A stretch of 64,000 nucleotides of DNA, from contig NZ_VFOM01000001.1 in NCBI RefSeq assembly GCF_006716125.1, positions 1,178,001-1,242,000 of the forward strand, written 5' to 3'. Positions 1-8,395 of this stretch are shown piece by piece. Numbering within the stretch: position 1 is the stretch's first letter; each line of letters starts with the position of its first letter. Position numbers and translations under genes: made by a program. This stretch comes from Homoserinimonas aerilata. GTDB lineage: Bacteria > Actinomycetota > Actinomycetes > Actinomycetales > Microbacteriaceae. The notes under the pieces were generated by a model, which saw nothing but the letters and a program-made list of their open reading frames with translations, did no database searches and had not been told where the DNA came from.

Positions 1-228
1 CTCGAGATCGAGACAGGCGACATCAAGGGTGCCGGCCACGCCAGTGCCAGCGGTCGCTTCGACGACGAGCAGCTCTTCTACCTGCAGGCGAGGGGAATCC
101 GGGAAGACGAGGCACGCAGGCTCGTCGTCAGGGGCTTCCTCGGCGAGGTCGTCCAGAAGATCGGCGTGCCCGAGATCGAGGCGCACCTCCACGAGGCCAT
201 CGAGGCAGAACTGGCGGCGACACGATGA
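1..228 (+). CDS. sufD: SufD, C-terminal fragment (Fe-S cluster assembly scaffold)
   Basis: Last 75 residues of a SufB/SufD-family protein, open from base 1 to a TGA at 226-228; the start lies outside the window. The fragment holds the conserved end of the beta-helix core (QLFYLQARGI) followed by a helical, Glu/Ala-rich tail, as in SufD. SufD joins SufB and SufC in the cytosolic scaffold on which Fe-S clusters are assembled. It is called sufD rather than sufB because the usual actinobacterial order is sufB-sufD-(Rieske)-sufC and sufC follows. The stop overlaps the next ATG by four bases (ATGA), implying translational coupling. Confidence 0.85.
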   Translation, partial: LEIETGDIKGAGHASASGRFDDEQLFYLQARGIREDEARRLVVRGFLGEVVQKIGVPEIEAHLHEAIEAELAATR

Positions 229-545
229 CGGTCAAGGTATGCGCGGTCGATGACATCTCCGTGGGAACCGCAGTGCGCGTCGTCATCGGCGACACCCCCA
301 TCGCAGTGGTCAGGGATTCGGCGGGCGACATCCACGCGATCGGTGACACCTGCACCCACGGCGACATCTCGCTCTCGGAGGGTTTCGTCGAGGACGACAC
401 CCTCGAGTGCTGGGCTCACGGCTCGCAGTTCTCGCTGAAGACGGGCAAGCCGATCACGCTTCCCGCCTATGAACCGGTCCCCGTCTTCGCGGTGTCGATC
501 GTGGACGGCGACGTCTACATCGACCCGACCCCGACCTTCCCCTAA
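225..545 (+). CDS. Rieske [2Fe-2S] ferredoxin of the SUF operon
   Basis: Small soluble Rieske-type protein of 106 residues. Both cluster-binding boxes are visible: C43-T-H45 and C62-W-A-H65, giving the two Cys and two His ligands of a Rieske 2Fe-2S centre. There is no membrane anchor and no oxygenase domain, so it resembles the stand-alone ferredoxin component of non-heme dioxygenases. Its position between sufD and sufC, with a 4-base overlap to sufD, suggests an electron-transfer role in Fe-S assembly or repair; that role is inferred from context. A gap of 56 bases separates it from sufC. Confidence 0.9.
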   Translation: MTVKVCAVDDISVGTAVRVVIGDTPIAVVRDSAGDIHAIGDTCTHGDISLSEGFVEDDTLECWAHGSQFSLKTGKPITLPAYEPVPVFAVSIVDGDVYIDPTPTFP

Positions 546-601
546 TAGACACCGCTGCAGGATCCCTCCCCAGCTGTAGCGAAGAAAGAAGAATTCACCT
601 C

Positions 602-1366
602 ATGTCAACACTCATCATCAAGGACCTGCACGTCAGCGTCGAGACCGAGCAGGGCACGAAGCCGATCCTCAACGGAGTGGACCTCACGGTGGCCTCCGGC
701 GAGACCCATGCCATCATGGGGCCGAACGGCTCCGGCAAGTCGACCCTGGCCTACACGATCGCCGGCCACCCGAAGTACCACGTCGAGAGTGGCTCCATCA
801 CGCTCGACGGCCAGGACATCCTCGCGATGTCGGTCGACGAGAGGGCTCGCGCCGGCCTCTTCCTCGCCATGCAGTATCCGGTCGAGATCCCCGGGGTCAC
901 CGTCACCAACTTCCTGCGCACCGCGAAGACGGCCGTCGACGGCGAGGCCCCGCCCATCCGTGCCTGGCTGAAGGACCTGCGCGGCTCGATGGCGAACCTT
1001 CGCATGGACAAGTCCTTTGCGGAGCGCAATGTCAACGAGGGCTTCTCCGGCGGAGAGAAGAAGCGTCACGAGATCCTGCAGCTCGAGCTTCTGAAGCCTC
1101 ATTTCGCTGTTCTCGACGAGACCGACTCCGGGCTCGACGTCGACGCGCTCAAGATCGTGTCCGAGGGTGTCAACCGGGCAAAGGACACGACCGGAATGGG
1201 CCTTCTGCTCATCACCCACTACACGCGCATCCTGCGCTACATCAAGCCGGACTTCGTGCACGTCTTCGTCGACGGGCGCGTCGCAGAAGAGGGTGGCCCT
1301 GAGCTTGCGGACCGGCTTGAGAACGAGGGCTACGATCGCTTTCTGGCCGACACGAACGTAGGCTAG
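602..1366 (+). CDS. sufC: SufC, Fe-S cluster assembly ATPase
   Basis: ABC-type ATPase of 254 residues that powers the SufBCD scaffold. Walker A is GPNGSGKST at residues 40-48; the signature motif appears as FSGGEKKRHE and Walker B as FAVLDETDSGLD, the SufC form with Asp-Glu-Thr-Asp after the catalytic Glu. An A-rich ribosome binding region (AAGAAAGAAGAA, about 584-595) precedes the ATG. It ends in TAG at 1364-1366, which overlaps the -10 element proposed for sufT. No cysteine desulfurase (sufS) or sufU lies between sufC and sufT, unlike in many actinobacteria. Confidence 0.95.
   Translation: MSTLIIKDLHVSVETEQGTKPILNGVDLTVASGETHAIMGPNGSGKSTLAYTIAGHPKYHVESGSITLDGQDILAMSVDERARAGLFLAMQYPVEIPGVTVTNFLRTAKTAVDGEAPPIRAWLKDLRGSMANLRMDKSFAERNVNEGFSGGEKKRHEILQLELLKPHFAVLDETDSGLDVDALKIVSEGVNRAKDTTGMGLLLITHYTRILRYIKPDFVHVFVDGRVAEEGGPELADRLENEGYDRFLADTNVG
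1359..1364 (+). promoter_or_regulatory. Leaderless -10 element for sufT
   Basis: TAGGCT followed by six bases (AGAACC) and the ATG of sufT, with no ribosome binding site. It lies in the last codons of sufC, and its final T is the first base of the sufC stop codon. Confidence 0.5.
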
Positions 1367-1370
1367 AACC

Positions 1371-1700
1371 ATGGCAGTAGCACTCGAACCGCAACTCTTC
1401 GATCAGGTCGAAGAAGCGCTGAAAGAGGTCATGGACCCCGAGCTCGGCGTGAACATCGTCGATCTGGGCCTCATCTATGACCTCACCTGGGACGAGGAGC
1501 ACAACGCTCTGATCATCAGCATGACACTGACATCGGCAGGATGCCCCCTCACCGATGTGATCGAGGATGAGACAGCTCAGGCCCTCGACGGGGTCGTCGA
1601 ACAGTTCCGCATCAACTGGGTGTGGATGCCGCCGTGGGGTCCCGAGAAGATCACCGACGATGGTCGCGACATGATGCGTGCCATCGGCTTCGCGATCTGA
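1371..1700 (+). CDS. sufT: SufT-like metal-sulfur cluster assembly factor (MIP18/DUF59)
   Basis: Protein of 109 residues made almost entirely of one MIP18/DUF59 domain. The family hallmark VMDPELGVNIVDLGLIYD is clear in the first half, followed by the MTLTSAGCPLTD segment with the conserved Cys of the family. These proteins help mature Fe-S proteins downstream of the scaffold. It follows sufC by four bases and ends the SUF operon here; the next gene, bioY, is on the other strand. The C-terminal WMPPWGPEKITDDGRDMMRA stretch is typical of the group. Confidence 0.9.
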   Translation: MAVALEPQLFDQVEEALKEVMDPELGVNIVDLGLIYDLTWDEEHNALIISMTLTSAGCPLTDVIEDETAQALDGVVEQFRINWVWMPPWGPEKITDDGRDMMRAIGFAI

Positions 1701-1727
1701 CGCCAGAGGCATCCGCGGTCGTCAGGG

Positions 1728-2393
1728 TCAGAAGCTGCGCCTGGGATCGTTGCCGATCGCCCATGCCTCCGCGGAGGCGGCCCGCCGGTCGAAACGGTGG
1801 ATGTACGACCATGCGCCGGTCATGAGCGCCGAAACGACCACGATCTTCAGAACAGCCCCAAGGATCAGGGGATACAGGCCCAGCTCGATCGTCTGGCGCA
1901 CACTGTAGTCGTTGGCGACCGCCAGCCAGGGCAGCCCGACTGCGTAGATGACGAGCGTGCAGATCGTCGATGCCAACACGACCCGGCCGAAGGTGCGATC
2001 CCACTGCTTCGCGGCGAAGATTCCCGCGACGAGAGCGCCGAGCACGAAGCCGAAGATGAAGCCGCCCGTCGATCCGAGGAGCCTGTCCAGGCCTCCGGCT
2101 CCGTTGCTGAACACGGGAAGACCGATGGCCCCCATGCCGACGTAGATTCCGGCGGCGAGCGTTCCTCGGACCATGCCGAGGCTGTAGCCGACGATCAGGA
2201 TTCCGGCGATCTGCCCTGTCGTGGGCACCGGCCAGAGCGGCACACTCACCTGGGCGATGATGGCGATCAGGCCTGCGCCACAGAACACGAGAACGAGGTC
2301 CATCACGAGGCCTGGCTGGAACACACGATCGGCCAGGGTGATCGGCCCGAAACGGAGCGTTGCCCGTCGAAGCACCCTGCGTATGCTGTCCAT
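1728..2393 (-). CDS. bioY: BioY family biotin transporter (S component)
   Basis: Integral membrane protein of 221 residues with about six hydrophobic segments. The motif around VSVPLWPVPTTGQIAGIL and the glycine-rich stretch GLDRLLGSTGGFIFGFVLGA are BioY hallmarks. BioY is the substrate-capture subunit of the ECF-type biotin importer; no ecfA or ecfT is next to it, so it may work alone or share an energising module encoded elsewhere. The open frame continues about 100 codons upstream, but that part is low-complexity antisense of the neighbour; the ATG at 2393, preceded by GAGGGG, gives the normal family length. Confidence 0.88.
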   Translation of the reverse strand: MDSIRRVLRRATLRFGPITLADRVFQPGLVMDLVLVFCGAGLIAIIAQVSVPLWPVPTTGQIAGILIVGYSLGMVRGTLAAGIYVGMGAIGLPVFSNGAGGLDRLLGSTGGFIFGFVLGALVAGIFAAKQWDRTFGRVVLASTICTLVIYAVGLPWLAVANDYSVRQTIELGLYPLILGAVLKIVVVSALMTGAWSYIHRFDRRAASAEAWAIGNDPRRSF

Positions 2394-2463
2394 CGGCCCC
2401 TCGCTCCCCGTCGCGCCCGTCCGCAGGCGAGCGCCCGCGGGCACTGGCTCCCGCAATCGCAAA

Positions 2464-2470
2464 TATACTA
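2464..2470. promoter_or_regulatory. Overlapping divergent -10 elements, bioY / ABC-F
   Basis: The A/T-rich TATACTA reads as TATACT on the plus strand (2464-2469, toward the ABC-F gene) and as TAGTAT on the minus strand (2470-2465, toward bioY). It is the only A/T-rich patch in the roughly 130-base gap between the two starts. Confidence 0.5.
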
Positions 2471-2526
2471 GGAGTTTCCCCTCAACATCCGGCCATGATC
2501 GATGGCGCAAGAAATGGACCCTGCCT

Positions 2527-4125
2527 GTGCTCAGCGTGCAAGACCTCGAAATCCGGGTTGGCGCCCGCACGCTCATGGACGGGGTGACGTTCCGCGTCGA
2601 CCGCGGTGACAAGATCGGCCTCGTCGGGCGCAATGGAGCGGGTAAGACGACGCTCACGAAGGTGCTGGCGGGCGAGGGCCTGCCCAATGCGGGAACCGTT
2701 GATCGCACGGGCGAGATCGGCTATCTTCCGCAGGATCCGCGGTCAGGCGACCCAGAGGATCTCGCGCGCACCCGCATCCTCGATGCCAGAGGGCTCGGGC
2801 AGCTCGTTCTGGGCATGCAGAAGGCAACGATGGAGATGGGCTCAGACGATCCCGCCGTCGCCGATGCCGCGATGAAGAGCTATTCGAAGCTGACCGACCG
2901 CTTCGACGCCCTCGGCGGCTATGCGGCCGAGGCTGAGGCAGCCTCGATCGCCAGCAACCTGAAGCTGCCCGACCGCATCCTCGACCAGCCCCTCAAAACC
3001 CTTTCGGGCGGGCAGCGCCGACGCATCGAACTCGCCCGCATCCTCTTCTCCGACGCGCAGACGATGATCCTGGACGAACCGACGAACCACCTCGACGCGG
3101 ACTCGGTGGTGTGGCTGCGCGAGTTCCTCAAGAACTACGGTGGTGGCTTCATTGTGATCAGCCACGACATCGAGCTCGTGGGGGAGACCGTCAACAAGGT
3201 CTTCTATCTCGATGCGAACCGTCAGTCCATCGACGTCTACAACATGGGCTGGAAGCATTACCTCCGCCAGCGCGAAGCCGATGAGGAGCGCCGCAAGAAG
3301 GAGCGCTCCAACGTCGAGAAGAAGGCTGCAGTGCTGCAGATGCAGGCTGCTCGCTTCGGCGCGAAGGCCAGCAAGGCCGCCTCCGCCCACCAGATGGTGC
3401 GCCGGGCGGAGAAGATGCTCTCGGGGCTCGAAGAGGTCCGGGCAGTCGACAGGGTCGCCAAGCTGAGGTTCCCTGAGCCCGCGCCCTGCGGCCGCACCCC
3501 GCTGATGGCCAAGAACCTGAGCAAGAGCTATGGCTCACTCGAGATCTTCACCGCCGTCGACCTCGCGATCGACAGGGGTTCGAAGGTCGTCATCCTCGGC
3601 TTCAACGGTGCCGGAAAGACGACGCTGCTGCGCATGCTCGCCGGCGTAGACGAGCCAGACACCGGGCAGGTCGAGCCGGGTCATGGCCTGCGCATCGGCT
3701 ACTACGCGCAGGAGCACGAAACGATCGACGTCAAGCGCAGCGTGCTCGAGAACATGGTCTCCTCCTCGCCGAACCTCACCGAGATGGAGGCCCGTCGTGT
3801 GCTCGGTTCCTTCCTGTTCACGGGTGACGACGCCCACAAGCCGGCCGGGGTGCTCTCGGGTGGAGAGAAGACCAGGCTCGCGTTGGCGATGATCGTCGTC
3901 TCGGGTGCCAATGTTCTCCTGCTCGACGAGCCCACGAACAACCTCGACCCTGCCAGCCGTATCGAGATCCTGGATGCCCTCGCGAACTACGCGGGCGCCG
4001 TCGTCCTCGTCAGTCACGACGAGGGGGCGGTCGAGGCGCTCAACCCCGAGCGCGTGCTCATTCTCCCCGACGGGGTCGAAGATCACTGGAACAAGGACTA
4101 CGCGGACCTCGTCGGTCTGGAATAG
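2527..4125 (+). CDS. ABC-F family ATP-binding protein (ribosome-associated)
   Basis: Soluble protein of 532 residues with two tandem ABC ATPase domains and no membrane segment, the layout of ABC-F translation factors. Domain 1 has Walker A GRNGAGKTT and signature LSGGQRRR; domain 2 has GFNGAGKTT and LSGGEKTR. The charged linker between them (EADEERRKKERSNVEKKAAV) matches the P-site tRNA-interaction region. Members act on the ribosome as translation factors or give ribosome-protection antibiotic resistance; nothing here decides between the two. The open frame starts at 2221, but homology begins at the GTG at 2527 (MLSVQDLEI). It converges on the SURF1 gene. Confidence 0.88.
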   Translation: MLSVQDLEIRVGARTLMDGVTFRVDRGDKIGLVGRNGAGKTTLTKVLAGEGLPNAGTVDRTGEIGYLPQDPRSGDPEDLARTRILDARGLGQLVLGMQKATMEMGSDDPAVADAAMKSYSKLTDRFDALGGYAAEAEAASIASNLKLPDRILDQPLKTLSGGQRRRIELARILFSDAQTMILDEPTNHLDADSVVWLREFLKNYGGGFIVISHDIELVGETVNKVFYLDANRQSIDVYNMGWKHYLRQREADEERRKKERSNVEKKAAVLQMQAARFGAKASKAASAHQMVRRAEKMLSGLEEVRAVDRVAKLRFPEPAPCGRTPLMAKNLSKSYGSLEIFTAVDLAIDRGSKVVILGFNGAGKTTLLRMLAGVDEPDTGQVEPGHGLRIGYYAQEHETIDVKRSVLENMVSSSPNLTEMEARRVLGSFLFTGDDAHKPAGVLSGGEKTRLALAMIVVSGANVLLLDEPTNNLDPASRIEILDALANYAGAVVLVSHDEGAVEALNPERVLILPDGVEDHWNKDYADLVGLE

Positions 4126-4130
4126 ACGAT

Positions 4131-4148
4131 CAGGCCGGCAGAGGCCTG
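4131..4148. terminator. Possible bidirectional terminator hairpin
   Basis: CAGGCC and GGCCTG flank a six-base loop in the 33-base gap between the convergent ABC-F and SURF1 genes. The stem is only six pairs with a short pyrimidine run, so the call is weak. Confidence 0.3.
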
Positions 4149-4158
4149 TTCCGGATGC

Positions 4159-5004
4159 TCACACGCTGTCGAGCAGGGCATCCTCGGTCTCGGCGTCGTC
4201 AGGTTTGCGCTGGGCGCGCTTGCGCTCCCTCTCCTCGGCCTGTCGGCGCACCTCGGGGTCGTCGGCGTTGACGACGCGGTACTCCTGGCGCAGCGCCCAG
4301 CCGAGCCCCACGAACGCGAGGAGTGCGAAGACGTACCACTGCAGCGCGTAGGAGAGATGGGGGCCCTCGTCGGCCTCTGGCTTGTCAGGGGTGAGTGGGA
4401 CCGATGCGGGAGCCGGCTCCTGGGAGGACACGATGCCGTACGCTCCCGTGTACATCTCCCGCTCGAGCCTTTCGCTGACCTGCCCAAGATTGATGGTGGC
4501 GATCTGGTTGGTCCCCGCCGGCGCCCCACGCCCTTCGAGTACGGGCTCGCCCGCCTTGAGCCGCGCGACGACCTCGACCTCGCCCTGCGGTGCCGGGGGA
4601 ATCTCATCCGGAGCATCCTGTCGTGATCCGACGGGGACCCAACCGCGGTCGACGATGAAGACTGTTCCGTCGTCGAGGAGCAGCGGGGTTAGGATCTCGA
4701 AACCCGGGCTGCCGCGGAACGGGCGATTGCGCACGAGCATCTCGTCGTCGGAGAGGTACACGCCGTTCAACAGCACGGGCGTCCATTTCTGAGAGCCTCT
4801 GTAGGAGTCGAGCGTCGGAAGCACCTCGGTGACCGCCTGCGGTTCGCGGTCGTAATTGGCCTCGACGAGGTCGATGGCCGCCCTGGCCTCGGCGCGACGG
4901 TCGAACTGCCAGTTGCCGAACATGCAGCTCACGGTCGCGAACACCAGAACCAGGGCGAGGTACCCGGCCCACCGGGCCGAGAGGACGAAACGCCAGCCGC
5001 TCAT
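4159..5004 (-). CDS. SURF1 family cytochrome c oxidase assembly protein
   Basis: Membrane protein of 281 residues with the SURF1 layout: one transmembrane helix near residues 12-30, a large loop, a second helix near 218-238, and a charged cytoplasmic tail. The segments GNWQFDRRAEA after helix 1 and FIVDRGWVPVGSR in the loop are SURF1-like. SURF1 proteins help insert heme a into the aa3 oxidase. The start overlaps the stop of the upstream 85-residue gene by four bases, and that gene overlaps the DUF3099 gene, so all three form one minus-strand operon. Confidence 0.9.
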   Translation of the reverse strand: MSGWRFVLSARWAGYLALVLVFATVSCMFGNWQFDRRAEARAAIDLVEANYDREPQAVTEVLPTLDSYRGSQKWTPVLLNGVYLSDDEMLVRNRPFRGSPGFEILTPLLLDDGTVFIVDRGWVPVGSRQDAPDEIPPAPQGEVEVVARLKAGEPVLEGRGAPAGTNQIATINLGQVSERLEREMYTGAYGIVSSQEPAPASVPLTPDKPEADEGPHLSYALQWYVFALLAFVGLGWALRQEYRVVNADDPEVRRQAEERERKRAQRKPDDAETEDALLDSV

Positions 5005-5258
5005 CCGGCACCTCCTGTGCTGTCGGGGACGATGTCGACGGCCTCACCGAGCGGCGTGACGACCACCGGAAAGTCCCGTGCAGCGAGGTAGCCCTCGAGG
5101 TAGTCGCGGTGCTCGTCGCAGGCGAGCCACACCTTCACGCGCTCGAGACCGTGGATGCGGGGGTTGCGCCAGTTGACGTTCCAGCGGGCATCCTCGCGGC
5201 ATCCGGCGCGCGAGCACTGCGGAGCGGCAGGCTCCGAGCCCCAGCCGAGAAGGCTCAT
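5001..5258 (-). CDS. Small zinc-ribbon-like protein of unknown function
   Basis: Protein of 85 residues that I cannot assign to a named family. It has a likely metal site, C15-x4-C20 and C47-x2-H50, separated by a Trp/Arg/Asn-rich stretch (ARWNVNWRNPRIHGLERV), and an acidic/hydrophobic C terminus. No signal peptide or membrane helix is visible. Four-base overlaps on both sides (with SURF1 at 5001-5004 and DUF3099 at 5255-5258) place it firmly in the operon and support it as real. Its role is unknown; context hints at respiratory-chain assembly. Confidence 0.75.
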   Translation of the reverse strand: MSLLGWGSEPAAPQCSRAGCREDARWNVNWRNPRIHGLERVKVWLACDEHRDYLEGYLAARDFPVVVTPLGEAVDIVPDSTGGAG

Positions 5259-5563
5259 CTCGGTGCCTCGCCCTTCGGGGGCACCTCGGAGCCCTGACCC
5301 GGGTCGTAACGCACAACCGTGCCGAGGCCGGGGCGGTCAACATCTCCTCCGCGCGTGTTCGACACATTGGCGACCACGACAGCCACGTAGGGGAGCACGA
5401 CGGCGCCGATGGCGGGCAGCAGCAGCCACCATCCGGGAGTGAAGAAACAGGCGATGATGCAGACGAGCCTGATTCCCATCGTCACCGCGTATTTGAGCAT
5501 GCGGGCATGCCGGTCATCATCGGGGGACCGGGGGAGAGAGGTGATCGATTGGGGCTTGGCCAT
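5255..5563 (-). CDS. DUF3099 family membrane protein
   Basis: Protein of 102 residues with two adjacent transmembrane helices (about residues 23-45 and 47-68), a cytoplasmic N terminus with TSLPRSPDDDRHARM, and a polar tail. The N-terminal Ser/Pro-Asp pattern followed by RMLKYAVTMGIR is what I recognise as DUF3099, a family restricted to actinobacteria with no known function. It is the first gene of the SURF1 operon; AGGAA lies just before its ATG. Its promoter appears to overlap that of the divergent fabG. Confidence 0.8.
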   Translation of the reverse strand: MAKPQSITSLPRSPDDDRHARMLKYAVTMGIRLVCIIACFFTPGWWLLLPAIGAVVLPYVAVVVANVSNTRGGDVDRPGLGTVVRYDPGQGSEVPPKGEAPR

Positions 5564-5584
5564 GGGGTTCCTGTATCAAGCCTA

Positions 5585-5594
5585 AGTCTAAGAT
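5585..5594. promoter_or_regulatory. Overlapping divergent -10 elements, DUF3099 / fabG
   Basis: TAGACT on the minus strand (5590-5585) and TAAGAT on the plus strand (5589-5594) share the TA at 5589-5590. An alternative minus-strand hexamer, TAGGCT, lies at 5584-5579. Confidence 0.45.
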
Positions 5595-5674
5595 TGTGGG
5601 AGTTCGACGGGCCTTCGGCCCGGCGCCCACATGCATGGCATGCGCACAGAGATTGCGCACGGAGAAGGAGCACG

Positions 5675-6385
5675 ATGTCGACGATCAGAACCGTTCTCAT
5701 CACAGGCGGCAATCGCGGAATCGGCTACGCCATCGCGGAGCAGTTCTTGGCGGAGGGCCACAGGGTCGCTGTGACGGCGCGCTCCGGGAGCGGTCCGGAG
5801 GGCAGCCTCACCGTTCGGGCGGATGTCACGGATGCCGCGTCGATCGACCAGGCCTTCACCGCCATCGAGGCGGAGCTCGGCCCCGTCGAGGTCGTCGTCG
5901 CCAATGCGGGCATCACGCGTGACACGCTCCTGATGCGCATGAGCGAGGAGGACTTCACCTCCGTCGTCGATACGAACCTGACGGGCGCCTTCCGTGTGGT
6001 CAAGCGCGCATCCAAGGGGATGCTCAAGGCCCGTTTCGGCCGGATCGTGCTCGTCTCGAGCGTGGTCGGGCTGTACGGCGGGGCCGGCCAGGCGAACTAC
6101 TCGGCGTCAAAGGCGGGCCTCGTGGGCCTCGCCCGCTCCATCACTCGGGAGCTCGGCGCGCGCGGCATCACCGCGAACGTCGTCGCGCCCGGCTTCATCG
6201 AGACCGAGATGACGGCCGTGCTGCCGGAGGAGCAGCAGGCCGAGTACCGCAAGGCGATCCCGGCGGCGCGTTTCGCGACGCCGGCCGAGGTCGCGAAGGT
6301 CATCAGCTGGATCGCGAGCGATGATGCCGCCTACATCAGCGGTGCCGTCATCCCCGTCGACGGCGGCCTCGGGATGGGGCACTGA
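5675..6385 (+). CDS. fabG: 3-oxoacyl-ACP reductase (FabG-type short-chain dehydrogenase)
   Basis: Classical short-chain dehydrogenase of 236 residues. The cofactor loop TGGNRGIGYAI lies near residues 10-20, the NAG motif appears as VANAGIT, and the active site shows LVSSVVG followed by YSASKAG. The C terminus, SGAVIPVDGGLGMGH, is typical of FabG of fatty acid elongation; it most resembles the mycobacterial FabG1/MabA form. It reduces 3-oxoacyl-ACP with NADPH. The ATG at 5675 follows a strong GGAGAAGGAG; the longer open frame upstream covers the promoter. It converges on serB with only six bases between stops. Confidence 0.85.
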   Translation: MSTIRTVLITGGNRGIGYAIAEQFLAEGHRVAVTARSGSGPEGSLTVRADVTDAASIDQAFTAIEAELGPVEVVVANAGITRDTLLMRMSEEDFTSVVDTNLTGAFRVVKRASKGMLKARFGRIVLVSSVVGLYGGAGQANYSASKAGLVGLARSITRELGARGITANVVAPGFIETEMTAVLPEEQQAEYRKAIPAARFATPAEVAKVISWIASDDAAYISGAVIPVDGGLGMGH

Positions 6386-6391
6386 CCCCGC

Positions 6392-7030
6392 TCAGCCGAA
6401 GAGGCCCAGCAGCGGGAGCAGCTGACTGAGATCCCGTTCGTCGAGTACGACGTCTGCCGCACCCCGCACGGGAGCCTTCGCGTCGAATGCAACGGACAGC
6501 CCGGCCAGCTCCATCATCCGCAGATCGTTCGCTCCGTCGCCAACGGCGACGGTGCGACTCAGCGGCACCCCGGATGCCTCGGCCCATTCCCGCAGGGTGC
6601 TCGCCTTCGCCTCGGCGTCGATGATGGCACCCTCGACGCGCCCTGTGAGCCTGCCGTCACGCACCTCGAGCCGGTTAGCGCGGCAGAAATCGAGGCCCAG
6701 ACCCGCGGCGAAGGGATCGACGATCTCGTGGAAGCCGCCGGACACGACGCCCACGCGACCGCCTGCGGCATGCGCAGCCTCGACCATGGCCGGGACACCG
6801 CGGGTGACCTCGACGCGACTCCTGACGCGGTCCAGCGCCTCGACGGGAAGCCCCTCGAGGGTCGCGACGCGGCGCTGCAGGCTCTGGGCGAAGTCGAGCT
6901 CGCCGTTCATCGCCCGAAAGGTGATGTCGGCGACCTCCTCGAGCGATCCGGCCTCTTCGGCGATGAGCTCGATGACCTCGTTCTCGATGAGGGTCGAATC
7001 GACGTCGAGGACTATCAGGAATCGGGTCAT
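6392..7030 (-). CDS. serB: Phosphoserine phosphatase
   Basis: HAD-superfamily phosphatase of 212 residues with the SerB pattern: nucleophile motif DVDSTLIENE at residues 9-18, motif II VSGGF, and the metal motif GDGANDLRMM. The cap includes the Glu/Arg-rich region FAQSLQRRVATLEGL that recognises phosphoserine. There is no N-terminal ACT domain, so this is the short form. It catalyses the last step of serine synthesis. The start has no obvious ribosome binding site. It follows glgC on the same strand after 77 bases; the two need not be co-regulated. Confidence 0.92.
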   Translation of the reverse strand: MTRFLIVLDVDSTLIENEVIELIAEEAGSLEEVADITFRAMNGELDFAQSLQRRVATLEGLPVEALDRVRSRVEVTRGVPAMVEAAHAAGGRVGVVSGGFHEIVDPFAAGLGLDFCRANRLEVRDGRLTGRVEGAIIDAEAKASTLREWAEASGVPLSRTVAVGDGANDLRMMELAGLSVAFDAKAPVRGAADVVLDERDLSQLLPLLGLFG

Positions 7031-7107
7031 CGGGGTGTCCGCCGTCCAAACGCTGAGGGTCGGGCCGGAAGGCAGCGCCCCCGGTCACATCGGTGCATCG
7101 GATGCCA

Positions 7108-8349
7108 TCAGTCGATGACGTGGATACCCTTGCCGACGACGGTGATGCCCGATTCGGTGACGGTGAAGCCTCTGGCCCTGTCCGCATCCGGATCGACTCC
7201 GACGGAGACACCGTCGTCGACAACGACTTCCTTGTCCAGAATAGCCCTGTGCACGGTGGCCCCCTGCCCAATGCGCACGGCATCGAACACGATCGAGTCG
7301 ACGACATGGGCGGCGGAGTCGATCGTCGCCCACGGGCCCAGAACGCTCCGCTCCACATGGGCGCCGGAGAGCAGCGAGCCCAACGAGACGATCGAGTCGA
7401 TCGTGGTGCCGAGATTGCCCGCCGCATCGCGCACGAACTTGGCCGGCGGCGCGTTGAACTGCTGATTGAAGATCGGCCACTGCTGGTTGTAGAGATTGAA
7501 CACGGGCAGTGCCGAGATCAGGTCTCGATGAGCGTCGTAGTACGAGTCGATGGTTCCGACGTCACGCCAGTAGTAGCGGTCGCGATCGGTCGCCCCCGGC
7601 ACCTCGTTGCGGTTGAGGTCGTAGACGGCGGCGTCACCCCGGGAGACGAAGTCGGGCACGATGTCGCCGCCCATGTCATGGTTCGACGATGGGATCTCGC
7701 CGTCGCGCAGGACGGCATCCATCAGAACATCGGCGTCGAAGACGTAGTTGCCCATCGATGCGAGCACCTCACCGGGCGAATCGGCCAGGCCGACAGGATT
7801 CTGCGGCTTCTCGTGGAAGGCGTGGATGCGCGTGGGATCGTCGGCTGCGACCTCGATGACGCCGAACTGGTCGGCCAGCGCGATCGGCTGACGGATCGCC
7901 GCCACCGTGACCCCGGCGCCGGACTCGATATGCGCCTCGATCATCTGGCTGAAATCCATGCGGTAGACGTGGTCGGCGCCGACCACGACAACGATGTCGG
8001 GCTTCTCGTCTCGCAGCAGGTTGAGGCTCTGCAGTATGGCGTCTGCGGATCCGGCGAACCAACGTTTGCCGAGACGCTGCTGCGCGGGAACGGATGCCAC
8101 ATAGGAGTTGGTCAGGCCCGACAGCCGCCAGGTCTGCGACACGTGCCGGTCGAGGCTGTGCGACTTGTACTGGGTGAGCACGACGATCTGGCGCATCCCC
8201 GAGTTGATGAGGTTGGAGAGGGCGAAGTCGATGAGCCGGTAGTTGCCGGCGAACGGCACCGCCGGCTTGGCCCTGTCTGCTGTGAGGGGCATCAGGCGCT
8301 TACCTTCGCCGCCGGCCAGGACGATCCCGAATATCTTCTGTGATGCCAT
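7108..8349 (-). CDS. glgC: Glucose-1-phosphate adenylyltransferase
   Basis: ADP-glucose pyrophosphorylase of 413 residues, full length. The N-terminal nucleotide loop [19 protein letters not shown] is intact, followed by the [18 protein letters not shown] region and a left-handed beta-helix C terminus with hexapeptide-like repeats ([19 protein letters not shown]). It makes ADP-glucose for alpha-glucan synthesis. It is divergent from the glycogen-synthase gene with 46 bases between starts, the same pairing as glgC and glgM in mycobacteria. TACTGT six bases before its ATG suggests a leaderless mRNA. Confidence 0.95.
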   Translation of the reverse strand: MASQKIFGIVLAGGEGKRLMPLTADRAKPAVPFAGNYRLIDFALSNLINSGMRQIVVLTQYKSHSLDRHVSQTWRLSGLTNSYVASVPAQQRLGKRWFAGSADAILQSLNLLRDEKPDIVVVVGADHVYRMDFSQMIEAHIESGAGVTVAAIRQPIALADQFGVIEVAADDPTRIHAFHEKPQNPVGLADSPGEVLASMGNYVFDADVLMDAVLRDGEIPSSNHDMGGDIVPDFVSRGDAAVYDLNRNEVPGATDRDRYYWRDVGTIDSYYDAHRDLISALPVFNLYNQQWPIFNQQFNAPPAKFVRDAAGNLGTTIDSIVSLGSLLSGAHVERSVLGPWATIDSAAHVVDSIVFDAVRIGQGATVHRAILDKEVVVDDGVSVGVDPDADRARGFTVTESGITVVGKGIHVID

Positions 8350-8355
8350 GGCTCC

Positions 8356-8361
8356 ACAGTA
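8356..8361 (-). promoter_or_regulatory. Leaderless -10 element for glgC
   Basis: On the minus strand TACTGT is followed by GGAGCC and the ATG of glgC. Confidence 0.5.
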
Positions 8362-8382
8362 TGCGAGGCGTCGCGACTGTAC

Positions 8383-8388
8383 TAGCGT
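8383..8388 (+). promoter_or_regulatory. Leaderless -10 element for glgM/glgA
   Basis: TAGCGT, then seven bases (TCACGCT), then the GTG at 8396. This spacing is the reason for choosing that start. Confidence 0.5.
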
Positions 8389-8395
8389 TCACGCT

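Noticed and set aside
7093..8343. 416-codon plus-strand frame opposite glgC
   Set aside because: Lies wholly within glgC on the other strand; the protein has no family pattern and arises from the high GC third positions of glgC.
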